The translations under genes and the position numbers were made by a program. Positions 22,194 to 30,261 of a DNA stretch of 37,734 nt are shown here, in pieces. The stretch spans positions 1 through 37,734 of the forward strand of contig JAKSPJ010000021.1 of the NCBI GenBank assembly GCA_024404915.1, written 5' to 3'. The first letter of the stretch is position 1. Every line of letters starts with the position of its first letter. The notes under the pieces were generated by a model, which made no database searches, was not told the origin of the DNA, and saw only the letters and a program-made list of their open reading frames with translations. This stretch comes from Oscillospiraceae bacterium (GTDB lineage Bacteria > Bacillota > Clostridia > Oscillospirales > Ruminococcaceae).

Positions 22194-23633
22194 ATGATTG
22201 AAGTTATAGGTGTAAAATTCAAAAGCGGCGGTAAAATGTATTATTTTGCTCCGAATAATTTTTCTCCCGCAGAGGGAAGCTATGTCGTTGTAGAAACGGC
22301 AAGAGGCCCGGAATGCGGTATTGTTGCGGCAAGACGGCACTCTGTGGCTGATGACGCAGTCACAGAACCTCTGAAGCCGATTCTTCGGCTGGCAACCCAG
22401 GATGACATGCAGATTCTTGAAAAAAATCGTGCCTACATGGCGGAAGCCATGAAGGTCTGTGAGGAATGTATTGCTGCAAGGAATCTGCCTATGCGCCTGA
22501 TTGATGTGGAATGCGGCTTTGATACCAACAAGCTGATTTTCTACTTCACAGCGGATTCCAGAATTGATTTCCGTGAACTGGTGCGTGATCTGGCACTGGC
22601 TTTTCATGTTCGAATCGAGCTGCGCCAGATTGGTGACCGTGATGAGGCCAAACTCCTTGGCGGATTGGGTATCTGCGGCAGAGAATTCTGCTGCAAGGGA
22701 TATCTCGATAATTTTCAGCCCATTTCCATTAAGATGGCAAAGGAACAGGGTCTGGCACTGAATCCTGCAAAAATTTCCGGCACCTGCGGCCGACTGATGT
22801 GCTGTCTGCGCTATGAAAACTCTGTGTATGATGAGCTTCTGAAGCTGACACCCAAAGTCGGATCCACTGTTCTGCTTCCGGGAGAGCCGCAGATTCGTGC
22901 CTATGTCATGGAAGCAAACCTGATTACAGGTATGCTTCGTGTAAAGCCGGAAAATTCTGATATTCCTGTAACCGTCAGCCGGGATCAGGTAGAACGTCTG
23001 CAGGATGCCTCCCGCCGCATGACCAAGGAAGATCTGCATAAGCAGAATGGTCTGCCCGGCAGAGGTTCAGTATCCCCCAAACCGGCTGCAAAACCGGCTG
23101 CGGATAAATCTGCGCAGGAAACAAAGCCTGAGCGTCCGCAGAACACGCATAAACGGCAGGAGCATTCCACCCCGACAGAGCGCCCGGCACAGAAAAAACA
23201 GTCAGCAGCACCGCAGCAGTCTGCACCGGCTGCAGCACCACAGAGCCAAGCACCAACACTTCACCCGGAATTTGGTGAAAATCGTCAGGCAAAGTCACCT
23301 TTGCCCGCACCGCCCGTCAGGCGCACTGCTCCCTCCATCACAGAAGGAGATTTTACAGAGCACCGTGCAGCAGCAGATGCTGCAGAGCGTACAAACCATG
23401 GACAGAATCATCCGCATAATAATAACAATCAGAACCGCAATGGTCAGAATCAGCAGAGACGACAGGACGGTCATCGCCGTTTCCACCATAACAATAATAA
23501 CGGAAACAACGGCGGCAATGGCAATAACAACAGCGGCAAACGGTACCCCAATAACCGTGGCAATTACCATAAGCCGCATGACCACAATAACGGCAATGCG
23601 CCAAAGAATACAAATAATAAACCGGAATCCTGA
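22194..23633 (+). CDS. yaaT: PSP1-domain protein YaaT with long Asn/His/Gln-rich tail
   Basis: A 479-residue protein. Residues 1-280 form the PSP1/YaaT core: MIEVIGVKFKSGGK, GPECGIV, DDMQILEKNR, and the Cys clusters CGREFCCKGYL and CGTCGRLMCCLRYEN-like region. In B. subtilis YaaT works with YlbF and YmcA in a complex that affects RNase Y mRNA processing, sporulation and competence. The start ATG gives the family N-terminus; a TTG five codons upstream is possible. Residues about 282-395 are a Pro/Ala/Lys/Gln-rich disordered linker and 396-479 an Asn/His/Gln/Gly/Arg-rich tail, absent from the Bacillus protein (about 275 residues). Third gene of darA-holB-yaaT, ended by a terminator. Confidence 0.9.
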   Translation: MIEVIGVKFKSGGKMYYFAPNNFSPAEGSYVVVETARGPECGIVAARRHSVADDAVTEPLKPILRLATQDDMQILEKNRAYMAEAMKVCEECIAARNLPMRLIDVECGFDTNKLIFYFTADSRIDFRELVRDLALAFHVRIELRQIGDRDEAKLLGGLGICGREFCCKGYLDNFQPISIKMAKEQGLALNPAKISGTCGRLMCCLRYENSVYDELLKLTPKVGSTVLLPGEPQIRAYVMEANLITGMLRVKPENSDIPVTVSRDQVERLQDASRRMTKEDLHKQNGLPGRGSVSPKPAAKPAADKSAQETKPERPQNTHKRQEHSTPTERPAQKKQSAAPQQSAPAAAPQSQAPTLHPEFGENRQAKSPLPAPPVRRTAPSITEGDFTEHRAAADAAERTNHGQNHPHNNNNQNRNGQNQQRRQDGHRRFHHNNNNGNNGGNGNNNSGKRYPNNRGNYHKPHDHNNGNAPKNTNNKPES

Positions 23634-23640
23634 ACTACAG

Positions 23641-23669
23641 AAGGACACCTGCAAACAGGTGTCCTTTTT
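23641..23669 (+). terminator. Terminator of darA-holB-yaaT
   Basis: Perfect 11-bp stem AAGGACACCTG / CAGGTGTCCTT with a 4-base loop, then TTTATTATT, 8 bases past the yaaT stop. Confidence 0.9.
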
Positions 23670-23753
23670 ATTATTACATCACGAAACGATACTCCCTTTG
23701 ATATCAAAAAACAGATTCTTCTCTGAGCCGCCAAAAAACGAATACACCCCAAT

Positions 23754-23787
23754 AAAAAAGCAGGATTCCATCGGAACCCTGCTTTTC
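23754..23787 (-). terminator. Terminator of ilvE
   Basis: On the minus strand AAAAGCAGGGTTCC / GGAATCCTGCTTTT (one mismatch) followed by a T-run, 15 bases past the ilvE stop. Confidence 0.88.
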
Positions 23788-23802
23788 TGTTTCTAATCCT
23801 GA

Positions 23803-24870
23803 TTACTCAACCGGAACAACCCAGCCAAACTTGTCTTCCAGAACGCCCCACTGAATACCAGTCATGGTATCATAGATCTTCTGAGAAATCGGTCCGATCT
23901 TGTTGTTGTTGATGGTCATAATCTTATCGCCCCACTTCAGGTGGCCGACAGGGGAAATAACAGCTGCTGTACCTGTACCGAACACCTCATCCAGCTTGCC
24001 GTTATCGTAAGCATCTGCAACTTCCTGAATGGTGATTCTGCGCTCAGAAACTTTCATGCCCCAGCTCTTTGCCAGCTCCAGAACAGACTTTCTGGTAATA
24101 CCGGGCAAAATGGAACCCTGCAGTTCCGGTGTGACAATCTCGCCGTCAATTACAAACATGATGTTCATTGCGCCAACTTCTTCGATGTACTTCTGCTCAA
24201 CGCCGTCCAGCCAAAGCACCTGGGAATAGCCTTCCTTATGTGCTTCATCCTGGCCGATGAGGGATGCTGCATAGTTACCGCCGGTCTTGGTGTAACCCAT
24301 ACCGCCTCGTACTGCACGGACATACTTGGATTCAACGTAAATCTTAACCGGATCCAGACCGGATGCATAGTATGCACCGGAAGGAGAGAGAATGATGATG
24401 AACTTATACATATCACCGGGCTTAACACCAAGGAACGGGTCAACTGCGATGATATACGGACGAATGTACAGGGAAGTACCCTCAGCAGAAGGAACCCAGT
24501 CCTTCTCCACCTTCAACAGTTCCATAAGGCCTTCCATAGCCATCTCAACAGGCAGCTCCGGAATAACCAGACGGCCGTTGGAGCTGTTCAGACGCTTGAA
24601 GTTCTCCTCAGGACGGAACAGCTGAATGCCGCCGTCAGCACGTCGATATGCCTTCAGGCCCTCAAAAACTTCCTGGCCGTAGTGCAGACACAGTGCTGCA
24701 GGGCTCAGTTCCAGATTGCCGTAAGGCACGATTCTTGCATTGTGCCAGCCCTTGCCGGTCTCATAATCCAGAATGAACATATGGTCAGTAAACACATGAC
24801 CAAAGCCCAGCTTGGTTTCATCTTCCGGCTTTGCCTTCAGGGTAGCAGCCTTTTCAAAACGAATATCCAT
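23803..24870 (-). CDS. ilvE: Branched-chain amino acid aminotransferase
   Basis: A 355-residue fold-type IV PLP enzyme making Leu, Ile and Val from their keto acids (or the reverse). Blocks: [37 protein letters not shown], the PLP Lys in [27 protein letters not shown] and [12 protein letters not shown]. Length fits the longer BCAT subgroup of Firmicutes and eukaryotes. The start ATG follows AGAGGAAC. It is 68 bases downstream of a tiny membrane-peptide gene and probably shares its promoter. Confidence 0.95.
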   Translation of the reverse strand: MDIRFEKAATLKAKPEDETKLGFGHVFTDHMFILDYETGKGWHNARIVPYGNLELSPAALCLHYGQEVFEGLKAYRRADGGIQLFRPEENFKRLNSSNGRLVIPELPVEMAMEGLMELLKVEKDWVPSAEGTSLYIRPYIIAVDPFLGVKPGDMYKFIIILSPSGAYYASGLDPVKIYVESKYVRAVRGGMGYTKTGGNYAASLIGQDEAHKEGYSQVLWLDGVEQKYIEEVGAMNIMFVIDGEIVTPELQGSILPGITRKSVLELAKSWGMKVSERRITIQEVADAYDNGKLDEVFGTGTAAVISPVGHLKWGDKIMTINNNKIGPISQKIYDTMTGIQWGVLEDKFGWVVPVE

Positions 24871-24938
24871 TTTATGTTCCTCTTTTCTATGTAAATATCA
24901 CTTGCGGAATGCAGATTCCGCTATGTCACGCTGACGAA

Positions 24939-25067
24939 TCAGCTGGCATCTCCCTTTAAATATTTTGGAGCATATTTTGTGCGATACAGTTCCAGCGCAT
25001 ATGCCACGGAAGTCAGCGCACTGCACAGAATGACTGCCCATGCAATAAACGAAAAACATTTCTTCAT
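24939..25067 (-). CDS. Small membrane protein, 42 residues, unknown function
   Basis: An ATG with GGAG about 9 bases upstream opens a 42-codon frame: N-terminal MKKCFSF, one predicted membrane helix (IAWAVILCSALTSVAYAL) and a basic tail ELYRTKYAPKYLKGDAS. The composition (charged start, hydrophobic core, Tyr/Lys tail) looks like a real membrane peptide rather than chance. It has a clear promoter and a leader hairpin and lies upstream of ilvE. I do not recognise the family; function unknown. Confidence 0.6.
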   Translation of the reverse strand: MKKCFSFIAWAVILCSALTSVAYALELYRTKYAPKYLKGDAS

Positions 25068-25096
25068 ATGATTCACGCTCCATTCTTTCAGATACC

Positions 25097-25120
25097 GCAT
25101 CTGTGCAAAAGAACAGATGC
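25097..25120 (-). other. Leader hairpin before the small membrane-protein gene
   Basis: GCATCTG / CAGATGC stem with a 10-base loop (TTCTTTTGCA) lies between the promoter and the ribosome site. Without a T-run it is not a terminator; a role in regulating the downstream unit with ilvE is possible. Confidence 0.45.
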
Positions 25121-25142
25121 ATAATTCTTCCTATACCCTTCT

Positions 25143-25171
25143 ATTATAGCACTTTGTATACAAAATAGCAA
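25143..25171 (-). promoter_or_regulatory. Promoter of the small membrane protein and ilvE
   Basis: TTGCTA (25171-25166), 17-base spacer, TATAAT (25148-25143). Confidence 0.78.
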
Positions 25172-25182
25172 TAGTCTATCCT

Positions 25183-25225
25183 AAAAAAAGTCACAAATTT
25201 CATGTGTCACATCTTTCAGATGTCA
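25183..25225 (-). terminator. Possible terminator after rluB
   Basis: On the minus strand ACATCT-GAA-AGATGT forms a short hairpin right after the stop, followed by CACA/TGTG pairing and then TTTTTTT at 25181-25187. The stem is weak. Confidence 0.4.
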
Positions 25226-25227
25226 GG

Positions 25228-25974
25228 TTATTTATTTTTCTTCTCCTGTTTACCGGCAGCAGTGCGCAGCGCACGGAGTTCTTCCGCAGTCAGGTCACGC
25301 CATGCACCCGGTTTCAGCATACCCAGCTTCACAGGTCCTATGGAGATTCTGCGGAGACGCATCACTTCCAGGCCGACTGCATCACACATGCGGCGAACCT
25401 CCCGCTTTTTGCCTTCATGAATTGTCACCAGAAGCACTACTCTGGTGGGCTCTGATACCTTGGTCACGATATTGGCAGGTGCTGTTTTAAAGCCGTCGTC
25501 CAGTTCTACGCCCGCCGACATCTGTGTCAGCTGCTCCTCTGTTACAGGTGCTTTCACAGTCACACGATATGTTTTTGTAACCTCCCTGGAGGGATGCATA
25601 ATGCTGTTTGCAAAGGCACCGTCATTGGTAAACAGCAGCAGGCCTTCCGAATTGCGGTCCAGTCTGCCGATGGGATACACACGGGTATCCACGCCCTCCA
25701 GCAAGTCCGTTACGCAGCGTCTGCCCTGTTCATCTGCCAGTGTCGTAACATATCCACGAGGCTTATTCATCATGATATAGCGGAATTCCTTTTTTCTGGG
25801 AATATACACACGCTCTCCGTCCACAGTAATCAGATCAGTGGGCAATGCCTTATCGCCGATGCGGACAGGTCTGCCGTTATTTTTCACTTTGCCGGATTCA
25901 ATCAGAGCTTCCGCTTTTCGTCTGGAACAGTAGCCTGCATCTGACAGCAGTTTTTGTACACGTATTTTTTCCAT
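25228..25974 (-). CDS. rluB: 23S rRNA pseudouridine synthase, RluB/RsuA family
   Basis: A 248-residue RNA-modifying enzyme. An N-terminal S4 RNA-binding domain (VQKLLSDAGYCSRRKAEALI) is followed by the synthase domain with the catalytic Asp in YPIGRLDRNSEGLLLFT, plus MMNKPRGYVTT and EGKKREVRRMCDAVG. RluB modifies U2605 of 23S rRNA in E. coli; RsuA/RluE/RluF are close alternatives, but the RluB type is usual in Firmicutes. A short Lys-rich tail ends it. It is the last gene after a DUF2953 gene and ytfJ. Confidence 0.92.
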   Translation of the reverse strand: MEKIRVQKLLSDAGYCSRRKAEALIESGKVKNNGRPVRIGDKALPTDLITVDGERVYIPRKKEFRYIMMNKPRGYVTTLADEQGRRCVTDLLEGVDTRVYPIGRLDRNSEGLLLFTNDGAFANSIMHPSREVTKTYRVTVKAPVTEEQLTQMSAGVELDDGFKTAPANIVTKVSEPTRVVLLVTIHEGKKREVRRMCDAVGLEVMRLRRISIGPVKLGMLKPGAWRDLTAEELRALRTAAGKQEKKNK

Positions 25975-25993
25975 TTCACTCTTCCCGTTTCAA

Positions 25994-26410
25994 TTATTCC
26001 ACAATTTCAACTTTGCCTTCCTGTTTTTTCTCCTGCTTCCCGCCAAGGAAACCGGTCAGCTTATCCATAATATCAGGCACCATATTCACAATGGCATTTG
26101 GTGTAGATGCGTTGACTGTCAGCTGCATCAGCTTCACATCATTCGGCATGATCACCAGAAATGCCACCGGTGTAATGGTCACACCTGCACCGCCGCCGCC
26201 GCCAAACATATCCTTTGCAACCTTGGTGGGCAAATCAGAGCCGCCGGATGCAAAACCAAAAGATACCTTTGAAATCGGAATCACTGTTGTGTCATTGGCA
26301 CAGGCAATCGGCTGTCCCACGATGGTATTTGCATCCACCATGCCGCGAATCTGCTCCATGGTAATGCGGAGTGTCTCCTGTGAAGGATGTTCCTTGCTTC
26401 TTTCGCTCAT
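25994..26410 (-). CDS. ytfJ: YtfJ/GerW family protein
   Basis: A 138-residue protein with VGQPIACANDTTVIPISKV, the Gly-rich loop FGGGGGAGVTITPVAFLVI and a Lys/Glu tail. The family is needed for normal spore germination in Bacillus (GerW) but occurs in non-sporulating Firmicutes too. Adjacent to the DUF2953 gene as in Bacillus (ytfI-ytfJ), and 19 bases from rluB. It does not by itself show that this organism sporulates. Confidence 0.92.
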   Translation of the reverse strand: MSERSKEHPSQETLRITMEQIRGMVDANTIVGQPIACANDTTVIPISKVSFGFASGGSDLPTKVAKDMFGGGGGAGVTITPVAFLVIMPNDVKLMQLTVNASTPNAIVNMVPDIMDKLTGFLGGKQEKKQEGKVEIVE

Positions 26411-26427
26411 ATTGATTCCTCCTGCTG

Positions 26428-27324
26428 TTAAATAGGTGTTGTTTCTTGACTTCTCAATCGATATTCCTTTTTCTCACTGCGGAAACGCTGCACGGATTTC
26501 ACCAGCAGTTTCCAGCCGAAAACCAAAGCCAGTGCAATGACAGCCGCCGGGGAAACACGGATTTCCATTCCACCCTTGAAGGCAATTCTGTCGTTTGAAA
26601 AATCTGACAGAATACGGAACTCATCTATCTGCATATCCAGCCAGCACTGCAGCTTTCCCAGTAAAGGATACACAGCAGCACAGATTCTGCCGTAAAGCTG
26701 TGCTGTTTTTGCCGCATCATCTGTTCCCAACGACAAATACAGCCGTATGTGATGCATATGAATATGTCTTGTCAGGAACCGCAGGGAAGGGGATAATGCC
26801 CCAAGGCCATCCTCTGCCAGTGCCAGAATATCCGACAATGAACGGGGATGCAGACGGTTCTTCATCCAGGGGATAAAGCGAAACCGCTTTTCCTCCGTTT
26901 TTTCCGCATCCGCAGCTTCCATCCCGGGCTCTTCCTGACTGATTGTCTCGTTTTCAGAAGGAGCTGACTGTACTGTCTGCACTGTATCAGCCGTCTCCGG
27001 CTTTTCTGCAGGTATTTTTTCTTCATCTGCAGTTTTTTCTGTTTCCGTTTTCCCTGAAACCGGCTGCTCCTCAGCCTTTTCTTCAGCTGCCGGATTCGGA
27101 TTTTCCGGGTGCGGTTCCGGTTCTGCCTGTGCCGCATCATCATTGGGCTTTGGCGGCAGTTCCGGTGTTTCCTTTTCCTTCGATCCCAGCTGCAACAGTG
27201 TAAAAAACAGAAAACGGATTTTCAGGCTCCATTTTTCCTCTGCATATTCCGCTTTCACAACCAACGGCAGCAGCAGCAGTATGCAGATGATATAGACAAT
27301 CAATAATAGAATGCTCAGCAACAA
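26428..27324 (-). CDS. DUF2953 membrane-associated protein (YtfI-like)
   Basis: A 298-residue protein with an N-terminal membrane helix (SILLLIVYIICILLLLPLVV), then KAEYAEEKWSLKIRFLFF, a Glu/Pro/Lys-rich low-complexity segment at about 55-145, and the DUF2953 core (HIRLYLSLGTDDAAKTA..YGRICAAVYPLL). It starts at tandem TTG codons (27324 or 27321) downstream of GGTGAGG; no ATG is available near. Function unknown; its fixed pairing with ytfJ suggests a joint envelope or spore-related role. First gene of the three-gene set ending in rluB. Confidence 0.8.
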   Translation of the reverse strand: MLLSILLLIVYIICILLLLPLVVKAEYAEEKWSLKIRFLFFTLLQLGSKEKETPELPPKPNDDAAQAEPEPHPENPNPAAEEKAEEQPVSGKTETEKTADEEKIPAEKPETADTVQTVQSAPSENETISQEEPGMEAADAEKTEEKRFRFIPWMKNRLHPRSLSDILALAEDGLGALSPSLRFLTRHIHMHHIRLYLSLGTDDAAKTAQLYGRICAAVYPLLGKLQCWLDMQIDEFRILSDFSNDRIAFKGGMEIRVSPAAVIALALVFGWKLLVKSVQRFRSEKKEYRLRSQETTPI

Positions 27325-27428
27325 CCTGCCTCACCGCCTAAACATGATTTCGGCAATCTCCGCAATGCAGATACAAACGATATACCCTTGACGCACTCTG
27401 CACTTCGTGCGGCATAGCCTTATTTTTC

Positions 27429-27457
27429 ATTATATCATATTATCCGCAAAATTGCAA
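27429..27457 (-). promoter_or_regulatory. Promoter of the DUF2953-ytfJ-rluB unit
   Basis: TTGCAA (27457-27452), 17-base spacer, TATAAT (27434-27429), about 100 bases before the TTG start; the leader has a GCACGAAGTGC mini-hairpin near 27400-27412. Confidence 0.75.
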
Positions 27458-27496
27458 GTGTTTCGCAGAAAATGCAGGTGTGATGCACCGCACACT

Positions 27497-28126
27497 TCAC
27501 TCGAATCGGGCTGCTTCCTCCCGCAGTGCTTCATCGTCATAATCAAAAGAATAAGTGCGAAATGCATTTACCACCAGCGTATCTCCAAGCATGGAAACAC
27601 GGGGAGTCTTTTTGCCGTAATTCATATGAATATGTCCATGGATACAATACTTCGGCTGATATTGCTCCAGCAGCTGACGAAAGGCGGCAAAGCCACGATG
27701 GCAGGTATCCTCCATATCATGAAAATCCTGTATCGGTGCATGTGTCAGCAGGATATCAAAGCCCTTGTGCCATCTCAGCTTCCAGCGCAGTCTGCGGACA
27801 CGCTTCATCATTTCCCGCTCTGTATACTGATGCGCACCTCTGCGATACCGCATGCAGCCGCCCAGCCCGAGAATGCGGATGCCGTTGTAAACATAGATAT
27901 CATCATCTATGCACTCGCAGCCCTCCGGCGGTATATATTTATATTTTTCATCATGATTTCCATGCACATACAGCAATGGAACATTTGCGAAGGTTTCCAC
28001 AAATGTCAGATAATGGGGATTCAGATCACCGGCAGACAGAATCAAGTCTACATCTTTGAACATTCCCGGTTTATAATGTTCCCAGATGAATGCAGATTCC
28101 ACGTCTGACATCACCATGATTTTCAT
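27497..28126 (-). CDS. Calcineurin-like metallophosphoesterase with a variant first motif
   Basis: A 209-residue cytosolic phosphoesterase. Blocks: SAGDLNPHYL (GD motif), VHGNHDEKY (GNHD), LLTHAPI and HGHIHMNYG. The first motif, normally Asp-x-His, reads MSDVESAF, with Glu in place of His. The overall pattern (PPEGCECIDDDIYVYNGIRI, GGCMRYRRGAHQYTEREM) is that of an uncharacterised clostridial family. It begins 15 bases after the stop of the ParB-like/BMP fusion gene with AGGTG before the ATG and so is probably co-transcribed. Substrate unknown. Confidence 0.83.
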   Translation of the reverse strand: MKIMVMSDVESAFIWEHYKPGMFKDVDLILSAGDLNPHYLTFVETFANVPLLYVHGNHDEKYKYIPPEGCECIDDDIYVYNGIRILGLGGCMRYRRGAHQYTEREMMKRVRRLRWKLRWHKGFDILLTHAPIQDFHDMEDTCHRGFAAFRQLLEQYQPKYCIHGHIHMNYGKKTPRVSMLGDTLVVNAFRTYSFDYDDEALREEAARFE

Positions 28127-28141
28127 ATTCTACACCTGCAC

Positions 28142-30088
28142 TTATCGTTTTATAGTATGCCAGCTGGCAAATTCCCGGAACTGGGGTGCAAGCTCACTGA
28201 CGTCCGGCAGTCGTCCCACCACATTGTCAGGAAGCCAGTCAATTGTAATAATCTCATCCGGTGTAAGGGACTGCCCCTGTTCCACCTTGCAGGTACCATC
28301 CTGCGCATATATCACACCGCTGAATGGCTCCAGCGCACCTGCGGTAATACGCTCCTGCACCAGGCGCACCAGCTTCTGGGTACCGCTGGGCAGACGTTCC
28401 GAACAGGCAACATCTATGGCACCGGAAGACATGCCCCAGTAATAATTCAATGCACGTGTTTCGTTGTCGTTTCCGTCATTTTTCCATGCGCCAATCAGCA
28501 CGGAATGAACCAGGTCCTCATACAGACTGCCCCAGTGCCAGAGCGGCGCCGCCAGTCGGAAGGAAACATCGCCATAAAGGCCGTAAAGGCCGAATGTTGC
28601 TTCCTCCAGCATAGGAGCATTGATATCCCTGTCAGAAATCAAGTCAATCTGTCTGGAACGGAAATAGGCGACGGGGTCATGATTTTCCAGGGTAGACCAA
28701 TCCAGATATACCATTGCACGGGGGTTCACCAGCTTAACGCCAAGCGCAAATGCGCTGACAGAGGCAGGGGTTCCGAGCACAGGATAATCTGCAATATAGC
28801 CTACACGTTCATTTTCTGTCATGGAGCCGGCAATCATTCCTGTGATGAATTTTGCTTCATAAATACGCAGGTAATATGTGCGAAGCTGCTTATAGGCAGT
28901 ATTGACAGAGCAATTCAGCAGGATGATTTCCGGATGTTCCACTGCCATACGCATACTGATGGCATGGAACAGGGGAGAGGTGGTAAAGATCAGTTTGTTG
29001 CCGTCCTCAATGGCCTTCTGTATAGTCTGTGACACTTCCTCCACTGTACAGATATAGGACTGGGTTGCAATGGCATCTCCGAAGGAATCCTCCAGATAGC
29101 GTCTGCCGATTTCGTGGTTATAGCTCCAGCCGGAACTCTGTGGGTCCTTATGGAAAATAAAGCCGATGCGAAGCACCGAAGAAGACACACCCGGCAGCGG
29201 CAGCGGAATCTTTTTGGAAAGTGCAACTTTTTTAGAGCTTTCCGTAGGGTTCAGAATATGGGACGTGGGATTTTCGTTGCCCAACACACGAAACTCCTCA
29301 CGGATGCGGTCAATGTGGCGATGCATCTCCAGGGAAGACAATGTGCGGATTTTATCAAAGCCATATATCTCCACAAAGTGCAGAAATGCATCTCCCACAG
29401 TAATCGGCAGCCGCATTGCACCTGTTTTGCTGCGGTAGTACGCCTCGAATACGGAATAGGCAAACTTCACATCCTTGCGCAATTCCTCGTTCCACGGAGC
29501 AGGCATGCCCTTTGGCAGCAGCTCTGCCTCTTCTATGGGCAGAATGGCCTGAATCAGACGAGGAAAGCCCCCCACCTGACTCATCTGTATCTCATATAAT
29601 CCGGAAATCCGATGAAACTCGATGAATTCTGTATAGATTTTATAGTCATTGGAGTCGGTCTGTTTCGGCAGAATCCTTGTCACCACTGCTTCAATGGAAA
29701 CTGCACCGTAATATCTGGATACGCTTACACGCTTGTTGCCCTCCGCCACATAAAAGCGCTGCATATATTCCATGACTTTGATAGGTTCATTGACACCGAC
29801 TTCGTGAACGGAATCGCACAGGGAAGACCACTTGCTTCCAAATTCCGTATCGTATTCCAGAAGCGGCATAAAATTCGATGCAAATGCAGAAGTACGCTCT
29901 GCCTGTGCCGTGCCGGCAATCATGGAAATCGGAATTTCAAACTGCCCCATGGGTATTTGTCCATCCGCTTCGCTGTTTCGCAGAATATGCTCTAAATCCG
30001 GAAGAAATGGATATGTACCGGCGGAAACTGCCTGCCGATACTGCTTTTCTGCCATCTTCTGCGCCTTCAAATAATCCTGAATTGCCAT
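28142..30088 (-). CDS. ParB-like / BMP-domain fusion protein, no signal peptide
   Basis: A 648-residue predicted cytosolic protein. Residues about 50-145 resemble a ParB/Srx-type nucleotide-binding domain (IPISMIAGT, VNEPIKVMEYMQRFYVAEG, NKRVSVSRYYG). A helical middle (about 150-290) follows. Residues 304 to about 560 resemble the BMP/PnrA nucleoside-binding fold (VLRIGFIFHKDPQSSGW, GRRYLEDSFGD, RTYYLRIYEAKFITGMIAG, VGYIADYPVLGTPASVSAFA). BMP proteins are normally exported ABC-transporter lipoproteins; here there is no signal sequence and no transporter gene. A cytosolic nucleoside sensor or regulator is one reading, without proof. The start ATG follows AAGGAGAG. It shares a unit with the metallophosphoesterase. 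Confidence 0.75.
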   Translation of the reverse strand: MAIQDYLKAQKMAEKQYRQAVSAGTYPFLPDLEHILRNSEADGQIPMGQFEIPISMIAGTAQAERTSAFASNFMPLLEYDTEFGSKWSSLCDSVHEVGVNEPIKVMEYMQRFYVAEGNKRVSVSRYYGAVSIEAVVTRILPKQTDSNDYKIYTEFIEFHRISGLYEIQMSQVGGFPRLIQAILPIEEAELLPKGMPAPWNEELRKDVKFAYSVFEAYYRSKTGAMRLPITVGDAFLHFVEIYGFDKIRTLSSLEMHRHIDRIREEFRVLGNENPTSHILNPTESSKKVALSKKIPLPLPGVSSSVLRIGFIFHKDPQSSGWSYNHEIGRRYLEDSFGDAIATQSYICTVEEVSQTIQKAIEDGNKLIFTTSPLFHAISMRMAVEHPEIILLNCSVNTAYKQLRTYYLRIYEAKFITGMIAGSMTENERVGYIADYPVLGTPASVSAFALGVKLVNPRAMVYLDWSTLENHDPVAYFRSRQIDLISDRDINAPMLEEATFGLYGLYGDVSFRLAAPLWHWGSLYEDLVHSVLIGAWKNDGNDNETRALNYYWGMSSGAIDVACSERLPSGTQKLVRLVQERITAGALEPFSGVIYAQDGTCKVEQGQSLTPDEIITIDWLPDNVVGRLPDVSELAPQFREFASWHTIKR

Positions 30089-30131
30089 TTGAATCTCTCC
30101 TTACATAGCTGTCATTTCTCTTTATTTATTC

Positions 30132-30160
30132 ATTATATCATGTTTGCAGCGAAAATGCAA
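30132..30160 (-). promoter_or_regulatory. Promoter of the ParB-like/BMP fusion and phosphoesterase genes
   Basis: TTGCAT (30160-30155), 17-base spacer, TATAAT (30137-30132), about 45 bases before the start codon. Confidence 0.75.
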
Positions 30161-30189
30161 GCAACACAGGATTTTCATCTGTCTATCAC

Positions 30190-30218
30190 TTGATTTCGCC
30201 TTGAACCTATGCTATAAT
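30190..30218 (+). promoter_or_regulatory. Promoter of the AI-2E-family gene
   Basis: TTGATT (30190-30195), 17-base spacer, TATAAT (30213-30218), 44 bases before the start codon. Confidence 0.75.
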
Positions 30219-30261
30219 AAAGCAAAGCAAGTCAAGGCAAAAATACAGGGAGGAATCTATT

